This document shows positions 35,684 to 49,500 of a stretch of DNA of 64,000 nt, piece by piece. The stretch is taken from NCBI GenBank assembly GCA_032622095.1, contig CP136063.1:32616987-32680986 (forward strand), read 5' to 3'. The notes beneath the pieces are model-generated. The model worked only from the letters and a program-made list of their open reading frames with translations, was not told where the DNA came from and ran no database searches. Position 1 is the first letter of the stretch. Every line of letters starts with the position of its first letter. The position numbers and the translations under genes were made by a program. This DNA is from Siphonodentalium dalli (Eukaryota; Mollusca; Scaphopoda; Gadilida; Siphonodentaliidae).

Positions 35684-37066
35684 ATGGAAGTATAATAAGG
35701 GATTCGCACGGAATTGATTGGTATGTCGATAGTATGGTTTATTGACATTTCTGTGTTCAGTTGGAACGTTCTGGTGTGACCCCCACCCTTGCCTCGGAAT
35801 TAGGTGATGCGTGTAGAAAAGTCGCCATATCTCGGCCAATCTTCGAGATATCGAGCTAATTTTTGCGTCATTGTGTTCGCATTTGATGCCCCTTTAATAT
35901 TTAGTAGGGTTCTAGTAAGATATTGTGGCGATATTCTACTATATAGACCTATATTAATGCTGTTCAGTACATACATTTCGATTATATCTGGCTTCCATCG
36001 ACATAATAAGGCAAGTCGGTAATCGTTTAAAAGTATTATAAATTCCCCACCGAATGACACTAAACAATTGACGATTGGTTGAAGGAATTTGAATTCATAG
36101 TGCATCTTCTGTAAACTTGAAAAAAATGAAGGGGCCACAATTTCTACATTTTTCAACCGATTCACAAAATTCACTCATAATTTCACTCGGTACATCTTAT
36201 AGATACTTCACAACAATTTTGGTTCAAATCGGAGACCAAAAAAATATGACAATTTTTGCCCCCTCCCTAATATGGACCAATGTTTTTGGATCTTCGTCAA
36301 AATTGCACCATTTCGTCTTCTTTCTATGGATAACACGCTCACATAGACCAAATCCAGTTCGCGTGCGTCGTCTAGGAGGAGTTTTGTCCACAAGCACTTT
36401 CTCCTCAATCGATGTATGAATACAATTTTCGATGGTCTGTAACTTGGACATTTCTCAACCGATTTACAAAATTCTTTCAGGAGGATCATTAGTACACCAT
36501 ATAGATACACGACAGTAAAAATAGTTAAAATCATCGAAAAAAAAAATTGCGAAAATTTTGCCCCCACCCAAAACCCAAAAATATAAGTCCGTCCCTGTTC
36601 AAAACTTGTTTTCGTAGCAAGTTGATAACGGGTAACTACATAAAATCTCTCAAATATGGATACCGTGCATGTTATAGGCGGTTACATGATATGAAATAAA
36701 TCGAATTTTGCGAATCATGGGCGACAACTCTGTAGAAAAAGCGCGGACATAAATTATAATGTATGGATTCAATAGGGAATCCTGAGTTCTACATATGGTC
36801 CAAATTTTTAGTCTCTGCTGCTCATACTTTTCGAGATACAGCAACCCCATTTTTTCACAAAAAGGGAGATAACTCTGTAAACCAATCGTGGACAACATCC
36901 TATATACTCTTATTAGTTAGAAATAGTATAGGTCTATATGCATACGAAATTTCAGCTCCCTATCTCTTGTACTTCCGGAGATATAAGAGTTGAAAAATTG
37001 CTTAGAATAATAATAATAGAGGAGAAAAATAATAAATTGAATAACAATATACTTCCATATTAAAAT
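35684..37066 (-). repeat. B unit b5 (1383 bp)
   Basis: Exact-period head-to-tail copy without G. Confidence 0.92.
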
Positions 37067-38449
37067 ATGGAAGTATAATAAGGGATTCGCACGGAATTGA
37101 TTGGTATGTCGATAGTATGGTTTATTGACATTTCTGTGTTCAGTTGGAACGTTCTGGTGTGACCCCCACCCTTGCCTCGGAATTAGGTGATGCGTGTAGA
37201 AAAGTCGCCATATCTCGGCCAATCTTCGAGATATCGAGCTAATTTTTGCGTCATTGTGTTCGCATTTGATGCCCCTTTAATATTTAGTAGGGTTCTAGTA
37301 AGATATTGTGGCGATATTCTACTATATAGACCTATATTAATGCTGTTCAGTACATACATTTCGATTATATCTGGCTTCCATCGACATAATAAGGCAAGTC
37401 GGTAATCGTTTAAAAGTATTATAAATTCCCCACCGAATGACACTAAACAATTGACGATTGGTTGAAGGAATTTGAATTCATAGTGCATCTTCTGTAAACT
37501 TGAAAAAAATGAAGGGGCCACAATTTCTACATTTTTCAACCGATTCACAAAATTCACTCATAATTTCACTCGGTACATCTTATAGATACTTCACAACAAT
37601 TTTGGTTCAAATCGGAGACCAAAAAAATATGACAATTTTTGCCCCCTCCCTAATATGGACCAATGTTTTTGGATCTTCGTCAAAATTGCACCATTTCGTC
37701 TTCTTTCTATGGATAACACGCTCACATAGACCAAATCCAGTTCGCGTGCGTCGTCTAGGAGGAGTTTTGTCCACAAGCACTTTCTCCTCAATCGATGTAT
37801 GAATACAATTTTCGATGGTCTGTAACTTGGACATTTCTCAACCGATTTACAAAATTCTTTCAGGAGGATCATTAGTACACCATATAGATACACGACAGTA
37901 AAAATAGTTAAAATCATCGAAAAAAAAAATTGCGAAAATTTTGCCCCCACCCAAAACCCAAAAATATAAGTCCGTCCCTGTTCAAAACTTGTTTTCGTAG
38001 CAAGTTGATAACGGGTAACTACATAAAATCTCTCAAATATGGATACCGTGCATGTTATAGGCGGTTACATGATATGAAATAAATCGAATTTTGCGAATCA
38101 TGGGCGACAACTCTGTAGAAAAAGCGCGGACATAAATTATAATGTATGGATTCAATAGGGAATCCTGAGTTCTACATATGGTCCAAATTTTTAGTCTCTG
38201 CTGCTCATACTTTTCGAGATACAGCAACCCCATTTTTTCACAAAAAGGGAGATAACTCTGTAAACCAATCGTGGACAACATCCTATATACTCTTATTAGT
38301 TAGAAATAGTATAGGTCTATATGCATACGAAATTTCAGCTCCCTATCTCTTGTACTTCCGGAGATATAAGAGTTGAAAAATTGCTTAGAATAATAATAAT
38401 AGAGGAGAAAAATAATAAATTGAATAACAATATACTTCCATATTAAAAT
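37067..38449 (-). repeat. B unit b6 (1383 bp)
   Basis: Exact-period head-to-tail copy without G. Confidence 0.92.
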
Positions 38450-39832
38450 ATGGAAGTATAATAAGGGATTCGCACGGAATTGATTGGTATGTCGATAGTA
38501 TGGTTTATTGACATTTCTGTGTTCAGTTGGAACGTTCTGGTGTGACCCCCACCCTTGCCTCGGAATTAGGTGATGCGTGTAGAAAAGTCGCCATATCTCG
38601 GCCAATCTTCGAGATATCGAGCTAATTTTTGCGTCATTGTGTTCGCATTTGATGCCCCTTTAATATTTAGTAGGGTTCTAGTAAGATATTGTGGCGATAT
38701 TCTACTATATAGACCTATATTAATGCTGTTCAGTACATACATTTCGATTATATCTGGCTTCCATCGACATAATAAGGCAAGTCGGTAATCGTTTAAAAGT
38801 ATTATAAATTCCCCACCGAATGACACTAAACAATTGACGATTGGTTGAAGGAATTTGAATTCATAGTGCATCTTCTGTAAACTTGAAAAAAATGAAGGGG
38901 CCACAATTTCTACATTTTTCAACCGATTCACAAAATTCACTCATAATTTCACTCGGTACATCTTATAGATACTTCACAACAATTTTGGTTCAAATCGGAG
39001 ACCAAAAAAATATGACAATTTTTGCCCCCTCCCTAATATGGACCAATGTTTTTGGATCTTCGTCAAAATTGCACCATTTCGTCTTCTTTCTATGGATAAC
39101 ACGCTCACATAGACCAAATCCAGTTCGCGTGCGTCGTCTAGGAGGAGTTTTGTCCACAAGCACTTTCTCCTCAATCGATGTATGAATACAATTTTCGATG
39201 GTCTGTAACTTGGACATTTCTCAACCGATTTACAAAATTCTTTCAGGAGGATCATTAGTACACCATATAGATACACGACAGTAAAAATAGTTAAAATCAT
39301 CGAAAAAAAAAATTGCGAAAATTTTGCCCCCACCCAAAACCCAAAAATATAAGTCCGTCCCTGTTCAAAACTTGTTTTCGTAGCAAGTTGATAACGGGTA
39401 ACTACATAAAATCTCTCAAATATGGATACCGTGCATGTTATAGGCGGTTACATGATATGAAATAAATCGAATTTTGCGAATCATGGGCGACAACTCTGTA
39501 GAAAAAGCGCGGACATAAATTATAATGTATGGATTCAATAGGGAATCCTGAGTTCTACATATGGTCCAAATTTTTAGTCTCTGCTGCTCATACTTTTCGA
39601 GATACAGCAACCCCATTTTTTCACAAAAAGGGAGATAACTCTGTAAACCAATCGTGGACAACATCCTATATACTCTTATTAGTTAGAAATAGTATAGGTC
39701 TATATGCATACGAAATTTCAGCTCCCTATCTCTTGTACTTCCGGAGATATAAGAGTTGAAAAATTGCTTAGAATAATAATAATAGAGGAGAAAAATAATA
39801 AATTGAATAACAATATACTTCCATATTAAAAT
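38450..39832 (-). repeat. B unit b7 (1383 bp)
   Basis: Exact-period head-to-tail copy without G. Confidence 0.92.
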
Positions 39833-40019
39833 ATGGAAGTATAATAAGGGATTCGCACGGAATTGATTGGTATGTCGATAGTATGGTTTATTGACATTTC
39901 TGTGTTCAGTTGGAACGTTCTGGTGTGACCCCCACCCTTGCCTCGGAATTAGGTGATGCGTGTAGAAAAGTCGCCATATCTCGGCCAATCTTCGAGATAT
40001 CGAGCTAATTTTTGCGTCA
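39833..40019 (-). repeat. B unit b8, cut by assembly gap
   Basis: First 187 bases of a further B unit, then N. The real array is likely longer. Confidence 0.9.
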
Positions 40020-40119
40020 NNNNNNNNNNNNNNNNNNNNNNNNNNNNNNNNNNNNNNNNNNNNNNNNNNNNNNNNNNNNNNNNNNNNNNNNNNNNNNNNN
40101 NNNNNNNNNNNNNNNNNNN
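40020..40119. other. assembly gap (100 N)
   Basis: Exactly 100 N between two unrelated tandem arrays. A round 100 is the usual placeholder for a gap of unknown size, so the distance between the B array and the satellite is unknown. Confidence 0.98.
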
Positions 40120-43100
40120 TCCCGGTAGCTATATAATACATGTTACAAAGAGATAGACCATCTTTATATCCCGGTAACTATATAATACATGTTAACAAAG
40201 AGATAAACCATCTTTATATCCCGGTAACTATATAATACATGTTACAAAGAGATAGACCATCTTTATATCCCGGTAGCTATATAATACATGTTACAAAGAG
40301 ATAGACCATCTTTATATCCCGGTATAACTATATAATACATGTTACAAAGAGATGGACCATCTTTATATCCCGGTAGCTATATAATACATGTTACAAAGAG
40401 ATAGACCATCTTTATATCCCGGTATAACTATATAATACATGTTACAAAGAGATGGACCATCTTTATATCCCGGTAGCTATATAATACATGTTACAAAGAG
40501 ATAGACCATCTTTATATTCCGGTATAGCTATATAATACATGTTATAAAGAGATGGACCATCTTTATATCCCGGTAGCTATATAATACATGTTACAAAGAG
40601 ATAGACCATCTTTATATCCCGGTATAAATATATAATACATGTTACAAAGAGATGGACCATCTTTATATCCCGGTAGCTATATAATACATGTTACAAAGAG
40701 ATAGACCATCTTTATATCCCGGTATAGCTATATAATACATGTTACAAAGAGATAAACCATCTTTATATCCCGGTAGCTATATAATACATGTTACAAAGAG
40801 ATAGACCATCTTTATATCCCGGTAGCTATATAATACATGTTACAAAGAGATAAACCATCTTTATATCCCGGTATAGCTATATAATACATGTTATAAAGAG
40901 ATGGACCATCTTTATATCCCGGTAGCTATATAATACATGTTACAAAGAGATGGACCATCTTTATATCCCGGTATAGCTATATAATACATGTTACAAAGAG
41001 ATAAACCATCTTTATATCCCGGTAGCTATATAATACATGTTACAAAGAGATAGACCATCTTTATATCCCGGTATAACTATATAATACATGTTATAAAGAG
41101 ATGGACCATCTTTATATCCCGGTAACTATATAATACATGTTACAAAGAGATAAACCATCTTTATATCCCGGTAGCTATATAATACATGTTACAAAGAGAT
41201 GGACCATCTTTATACCCCGGTAGCTATATAATACATGTTACAAAGAGATGGACCATCTTTATATCCCGGTAGCTATATAATACATGTTACAAAGAGATAA
41301 ACCATCTTTATATCCCGGTAGCTATATAATACATGTTACAAAGAGATAGACCATCTTTATACCCCGGTAGCTATATAATACATGTTACAAAGAGACAGAC
41401 CATCTTTATACCCCGGTAGCTATATAATACATGTTACAAAGAGATAGACCATCTTTATACCCGGTAGCTATATAACACATGTTAACAAAGAGATAAACCA
41501 TCTTTATACCCCGGTAACTATAAAATACATGTTAACAAAGAGATGGACCATCTTTATACCCCGGTAGCTATATAATACATGTTACAAAGAGATGGACCAT
41601 CTTTATATCCCGGTAACTATATAATACATGTTAACAAAGAGATGGACCATCTTTATACTCCGGTAGCTATATAATACATGTTACAAAGAGATGGACTATA
41701 TAATACATGTTAACAAAGAGATAAATCATCTTTATACCCCGGTAGCTATATAATACATGTTACAAAGAGATAGACCATCTTTATATCCCGGTAACTATAT
41801 AATACATGTTACAAAGAGATAGACCATCTTTATACCCCGGTAACTATATAATACATGTTACAAAGAGATGGACCATCTTTATACCCCGGTAACTATATAA
41901 TACATGTTACAAAGAGACAGACCATCTTTATATCCCGGTAACTATATAATACATGTTAACAAAGAGATAAACCATCTTTATATCCCGGTATTACTATATA
42001 ATACATGTTACAAAGAGATGGACCATCTTTATATCCCGGTAACTATATAATACATGTTACAAAGAGATACACCATCTTTATACCCCGGTAACTATATAAT
42101 ACATGTTAACAAAGAGATGGACCATCTTTATATCCCGGTAACTATATAATACATGTTAACAAAGAGATGGACCATCTTTATATCCCGGTAACTATATAAT
42201 ACATGTTACAAAGAGATAGGCCATCTTTATATCCCGCTAACTATATAATACATGTTACAAAGAGACAGACCATCTTTATATCCCGGTAACTATATAATAC
42301 ATGTTACGAAGAGATGGACCATCTTTATATCCCGGTAACTATATAATACATGTTAACAAAGAGATGGACCATCTTTATATCCCGGTAACTATATAATACA
42401 TGTTACAAAGAGACAGACCATCTTTATAACCCGTTAACTATATAATACATGTTAACAAAGAGATGGACCATCTTTATACCCCGGTAACTATATAATACAT
42501 GTTACAAAGAGATGGACCATCTTTATATCCCGGTAACTATATAATACATGTTAACAAAGAGATAGACCATCTTTATATCCCGGTAACTATATAATACATG
42601 TTACAAAGAGATGGACCATCTTTATATACCGGTAACTATATAATACATGTTAACAAAGAGATAGACCATCTTTATATACCGGTAACTATATAATACATGT
42701 TAACAAAGAGATGGACCATCTTTATACTCCGGTAACTATATAATACATGTTAACAAAGAGATAGACCATCTTTATATCCCGGTATCTATATACTACATGT
42801 TAACAAAGAGATGGACCATCTTTATATCCCGGTAACTATATAATACATGTTAACAAAGAGATAGACCATCTTTATATCCCGGTAACTATATAATACATGT
42901 TAACAAAGAGATGGACCATCTTTATATCCCGGTAACTATATAATACATGTTAACAAAGAGATAGACCATCTTTATATCCCGGTAACTATATACTACAGGT
43001 TAACAAAGAGATGGACCATCTTTATATCCCGGTAACTATATAATACATGTTAACAAAGAGATAGACCATCTTTATATCCCGGTAACTATATACTACATGT

Positions 43101-46100
43101 TAACAAAGAGATGGACCATCTTTATACCCCGGTAACTATATAATACATGTTACAAAGAGATGGACCATCTTTATATCCCGGTAACTATATACTACATGTT
43201 AACAAAGAGATAGACCATCTTTATATCCCGGTAACTATATAATACATGTTACATAGAGATGGACCATCTTTATATCCCGGTAACTATATAATACATGTTA
43301 ACAAAGAGATGGACCATCTTTATACCCCGGTAACTATATAATACATGTTAACAAAGAGATAGACCATCTTTATATCCCGGTAACTATATAATACATGTTA
43401 ACAAAGAGATGGACCATCTTTATACCCCGGTAACTATATAATACATGTTAACAAAGGTATGGATCATCTTTATATCCCGGTAACTATATAATGCATTTTA
43501 ACAAAGAGATGAACCATCTTTATTTCCCGGTAACTATATAATACATGTTACAAAGAGACAGACCATCTTTATATCCCGGTAACTATATAATACATGTTAA
43601 CAAAGAGATGGACCATCTTTATATCCCGGTAACTATATAATACATGTTAACAAAGAGATGGACCATCTTTATATCCCGGTAACTATATAATACATGTTAC
43701 AAAGAGATGGACCATCTTTATATCCCGGTAACTATATAATACATGTTAACAAAGAGATGGACCATCTTTATATCCCGGTAACTATATAATACATGTTAAC
43801 AAAGAGATGGACCATCTTTATATCACGGTAACTATATAATACATGTTAACAACGAGATGGACCATCTTTATATCCCGGTAACTATATAATACATGTTACA
43901 AAGAGATGGACCATCTTTATATCCCGGTAACTATATAATACATGTTAACAAAGAGATGGACCATCTTTATATCCCGGTAACTATATAATACATGTTACAA
44001 AGAGATGGACCATCTTTATATCCCGGTAACTATATAATACATGTTAACAAAGAGATGGACCATCTTTATATCCCGGTAACTATATAATACATGTTAACAA
44101 AGAGACAGACCATCTTTATATCCCGGTAACTATATAATACATGTTACAAAGAGATGGACCATCTTTATATCCCGGTAACTATATAATACATGTTAACAAA
44201 GAGATGGACCATCTTTATATCCCGGTAACTATATAATACATGTTAACAAAGAGATGGACCATCTTTATATCCCGGTAACTATATAATACATGTTAACAAA
44301 GAGATGGACCATCTTTATATCCCGGTAACTATATAATACATGTTAACAAAGAGACAGACCATCTTTATATCCCGGTAACTATATAATACATGTTAACAAA
44401 GAGATGGACCATCTTTATATCCCGGTAACTATATAATACATGTTACAAAGAGATGGACCATCTTTATATCCCGGTAACTATATAATACATGTTAACAAAG
44501 AGATGGACCATCTTTATATCCCGGTAACTATATAATACATGTTAACAAAGAGACAGACCATCTTTATATCCCGGTAACTATATAATACATGTTACAAAGA
44601 GATGGACCATCTTTATATCCCGGTAACTATATAATACATGTTAACAAAGAGATGGACCATCTTTATATCCCGGTAACTATATAATACATGTTACAAAGAG
44701 ATGGACCATCTTTATATCCCGGTAACTATATAATATATGTTAACAAAGAGACAGACCATCTTTATATCCCGGTAACTATATAATACATGTTAACAAAGAG
44801 ATGGACCATCTTTAAATCCCGGTAACAATATAATACATGTTAACAAAGAGATGGACCATCTTTATATCCCGGTAACTATATAATACATGTTAACAAAGAG
44901 ATGGACCATCTTTATATCCCGGTAACTATATAATACATGTTACAAAGAGATAGACCATATTTATATCCCGGTAACTATATAATACATGTTACAAAGAGAT
45001 AGACCATCTTTATATCCCGGTAACTATATAATACATGTTAACAAAGAGATTGACCATCTTTATATCCCGGTAACTATATAATACATGTTAACAAAGAGAT
45101 GGACCATCTTTATATCCCGGTAACTATATAATACATGTTAACAAAGAGATGGACCATCTTTATATCCCGGTAACTATATAATACATGTTACAAAGAGATA
45201 GACCATCTTTATACCCCGGTAACTATATAATACATGTTAACAAAGAGATGGACCATTTTTACATCCCAGTAACTATATAATACATGTTAACAAAGAGATA
45301 GACCATCTTTATATACCGGTAACTATATAATACATGTTACAAAGAGATAGGCCATCTTTATATCCCGGTAACTATATAATACATGTTAACAAAGAGATAG
45401 ACCATCTTTATATACCGGTAACTATATAATACATGTTACAAAGAGATGAACCATCTTTATACCCCGGTAACTATATAATACATGTTAACAAAGAGATAGA
45501 CCATCTTTATATCCCGGTAACTATATAATACATGTTAACAAAGAGATAGACCATCTTTATATACCGGTAACTATATAATACATGTTACAAAGAGATGAAC
45601 CATCTTTATACCCCGGTAACTATATAATACATGTTAACAAAGAGATGGACCATCTTTATATACCGGTAACTATATAATACATGTTACAAAGAGATGGACC
45701 ATCTTTATACCCCGGTAACTATATAATACATGTTACAAAGAGATGGACATCTTTATACCCCGGTAACTATATAATACATGTTAACAAAGAGATAGACCAT
45801 CTTTATATACCGGTAACTATATAATACATGTTACAAAGAGATGGACCATCTTTATATCCCGGTAACTATATAATACATGTTAACAAAGAGATGGACCATC
45901 TTTATATTCCGGTAACTATATAATACATGTTACAAAGAGACAGACCATCTTTATATCCCGGTAACTATATAATACATGTTACGAAGAGATGGACCATCTT
46001 TATATCCCGGTAACTATATAATACATGTTAACAAAGAGATGGACCATCTTTATATCCCGGTAACTATATAATACATGTTACAAAGAGATGGACCATCTTT

Positions 46101-46556
46101 ATATACCGGTAACTATATAATACATGTTAACAAAGAGATAGACCATGTTTTATACCGGTAACTATATAATACATGTTAACAAAGAGATGGACCATCTTTA
46201 TACCCCGGTAACTATATAATACATGTTAACAAAGAGATAGACCATCTTTATATCTCGGTAACTATATACTACATGTTAACAAAGAGATGGACCATCTTTA
46301 TGTCCCGGTAACTATATAATACATGTTAACAAAGAGATATACCATCTTTATATCCCGGTAACTATATAATACATGTTAACAAAGAGATGGACCATCTTTA
46401 TATCCCGGTAACTATATAATACATGTTAACAAAGAGATAGACCATCTTTATATCCCGGTAACTATATACTACATGTTAACAAAGAGATGGACCATCTTTA
46501 TATCCCGGTAACTATATAATACATGTTAACAAAGAGATAGACCATCTTTATATCCC

Positions 46557-49500
46557 GGTATCTATATACTACATGTTAACAAAGAGATGGACCATCTTTA
46601 TATCCCGGTAACTATATAATACATGTTAACAAAGAGATAGACCATCTTTATATCCCGGTAACTATATACTACATGTTAACAAAGAGATGGACCATCTTTA
46701 TACCCCGGTAACTATATAATACATGTTACAAAGAGATGGACCATCTTTATACCCCGGTAATTATATAATACATGTTACAAAGAGATAAACCATCTTTATA
46801 CCCCGGTATAGCTATATAATACATGTTACAAAGAGATGGACCATCTTTATATCCCGGTATAACTATATAATACATGTTACAAAGAGATAGACCATATTTA
46901 TACCCCGATAACTATATAATACATGTTACAAAGAGACAGACCATCTTTATACCCCGATAACAATATAATACATGTTACAATGAGACAGACCATCTTTATA
47001 CCCCGGTAACTATATAACACATGTTACAAAGAGATGGACCATCTTTATACCCCGGTAACTATATAATACATGTTACAAAGAGATGGACCATCTTTATACC
47101 CCGGTAACTTTATAATACATGTTACAAAGAGATGGATCATCTTTATACCCCGGTAACTATTTAATACATGTTACAAAGAGATGGATCATCTTAAACTCCG
47201 GTAACTATATAACACATGTTTACAAAGAGATAGACCATCTTTATACCCCGGTAACTATATAATACATGTTACAAATAGATGGACCATCTTTATACCCGGT
47301 AACTATATAATACATGTTACAAAGAGATAGACCATCTTTATACCCCGGTAACTATATAATACATGTTACAAAGAGATGGACCATCTTTATACCCCGGTAA
47401 CTATATAATACATGTTACAAAGAGATACACCATCTTTATACCCCGTAACTATATAATACATGTTTACAAAGAGACAGACCATCTTTATACCCCGGTAACT
47501 ATATAATACATGTTACAAAGAGATGGATCATCTTTATACCCCGGTAACTATATAATACATGTTACAAAGAGACAGACCATCTTTATATCCCGGTAACTAT
47601 ATAATACATGTTACAAAGAGATGGATCATCTTAAACTCCGGTAACTATATAATACATGTTACAAAGAGATGGATCATCTTTATACCCCGGTAACTATATA
47701 ATACATGTTACAAATAGATGGATCATCTTAAACTCCAGTAACTATATAATACATGTTACAAAGAGATGGACCATCTTTATACCCCGGTAACTATATAATA
47801 CATGTTACAAAGAGATACACCATCTTTATACCCCGGTAACTATATAATACATGTTACAAAGAGATAGACCATATTTATACCCCGGTAACTATATAATACA
47901 TGTTACAAAGAGACAGACCATCTTTATAACCCGGTATAGCTATATAATACATGTTACAAAGAGATATTCCATCTTTATACCGCGTTAACTATATAATACA
48001 TGTTACAAAGAGAGAGACCATCTTAAACTCCGGTAACTATATAATACATGATACAAAGAGATAAACCATCTTTATACCCCGGTAACTATATAATACATGT
48101 TACAAAGAGATAGACCATCTTTATACCCCGGTAACTATATAATACATGTTACAAAGAGACAGACCATCTTTATACCCCGGTAACTATATAATACATGTTA
48201 CAAAGAGATAAACCATCTTTATACCCCGGTAACTATATAATACATGTTACAAAGAGATAAACCATCTTTATACCCCGGTAACTATATAATACATGTTACA
48301 AAGAGATATACCATCTTTATACCCCGGTAACTATATAATACATGTTACAAAGGGATGGATCATCTTAAACTCCGGTAACTATATAATACATGTTACAAAG
48401 AGATGGACCATCTTTATACCCCGGTAACTATATAATACATGTTACAAAGAGATACAACATCTTTATACCCCGGTAACTATATAATACATGTTACAAAGAG
48501 ACAGACCATATTTATACCACGGTAACTATATAATACATGTTACAAAGAGATAAACCATCTTTATACCCCGGTAACTATATAATACATGTTACAAAGAGAT
48601 GGACCATCTTTATACCCCGGTAACTATATAATACATGTTACAAAGAGATACACCATCTTTATACCCCGGTAACTATATAATACATGTTACAAAGAGATGG
48701 ACCATCTTTATATCCCGGTAACTATATAATACATGTTAACAAAGAGATAGACCAACTTTATATCCCGGTAACTATATACTACATGTTAACAAAGAGATGG
48801 ACCATCTTTATATCCCGGTAACTATATAATACATGTTAACAAAGAGATAGACCATCTTTATATCCCGGTATCTATATACTACATGTTAACAAAGAGCTGG
48901 ACCATCTTTATATCCCGGTAACTATATAATACATGTTAACAAAGAGATAGACCATCTTTATATCCCGGTAACTATATACTACATGTTAACAAAGAGATGG
49001 ACCATCTTTATACCCCGGTAACTATATAATACATGTTACAAAGAGATGGACCATCTTTATACCCCGGTAATTATATAATACATGTTACAAAGAGATAAAC
49101 CATCTTTATACCCCGGTATAGCTATATAATACATGTTACAAAGAGATGGACCATCTTTATATCCCGGTATAACTATATAATACATGTTACAAAGAGATAG
49201 ACCATATTTATACCCCGATAACTATATAATACATGTTACAAAGAGACAGACCATCTTTATACCCCGATAACTATATAATACATGTTACAATGAGACAGAC
49301 CATCTTTATACCCCGGTAACTATATAACACATGTTACAAAGAGATGGACCATCTTTATACCCCGGTAACTATATAATACATGTTACAAAGAGATGGACCA
49401 TCTTTATACCCCGGTAACTTTATAATACATGTTACAAAGAGATGGATCATCTTTATACCCCGGTAACTATTTAATACATGTTACAAAGAGATGGATCATC

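Larger units (their letters stand above)
25334..40019 (-). mobile_element. composite Helentron/pearl-like element F (>=14.7 kb, cut by gap)
   Basis: The minus-strand 3' end is at 25334. Moving right it contains the hairpin, ATACTTCCAT, a G-poor segment, single-copy DNA, the ~360-bp satellite, poly-T, a small GC-rich minisatellite and then B units with or without insertion G, up to the N gap. Its 5' end is not in the window. One-element status is inference. Confidence 0.5.

Noticed and set aside
1-40019. Dozens of identical 60-124-codon open frames repeated through the arrays.
   Set aside because: They recur only because the units recur. They overlap on both strands, differ freely between subfamilies, and show no domains or splice context, so they are not genes.
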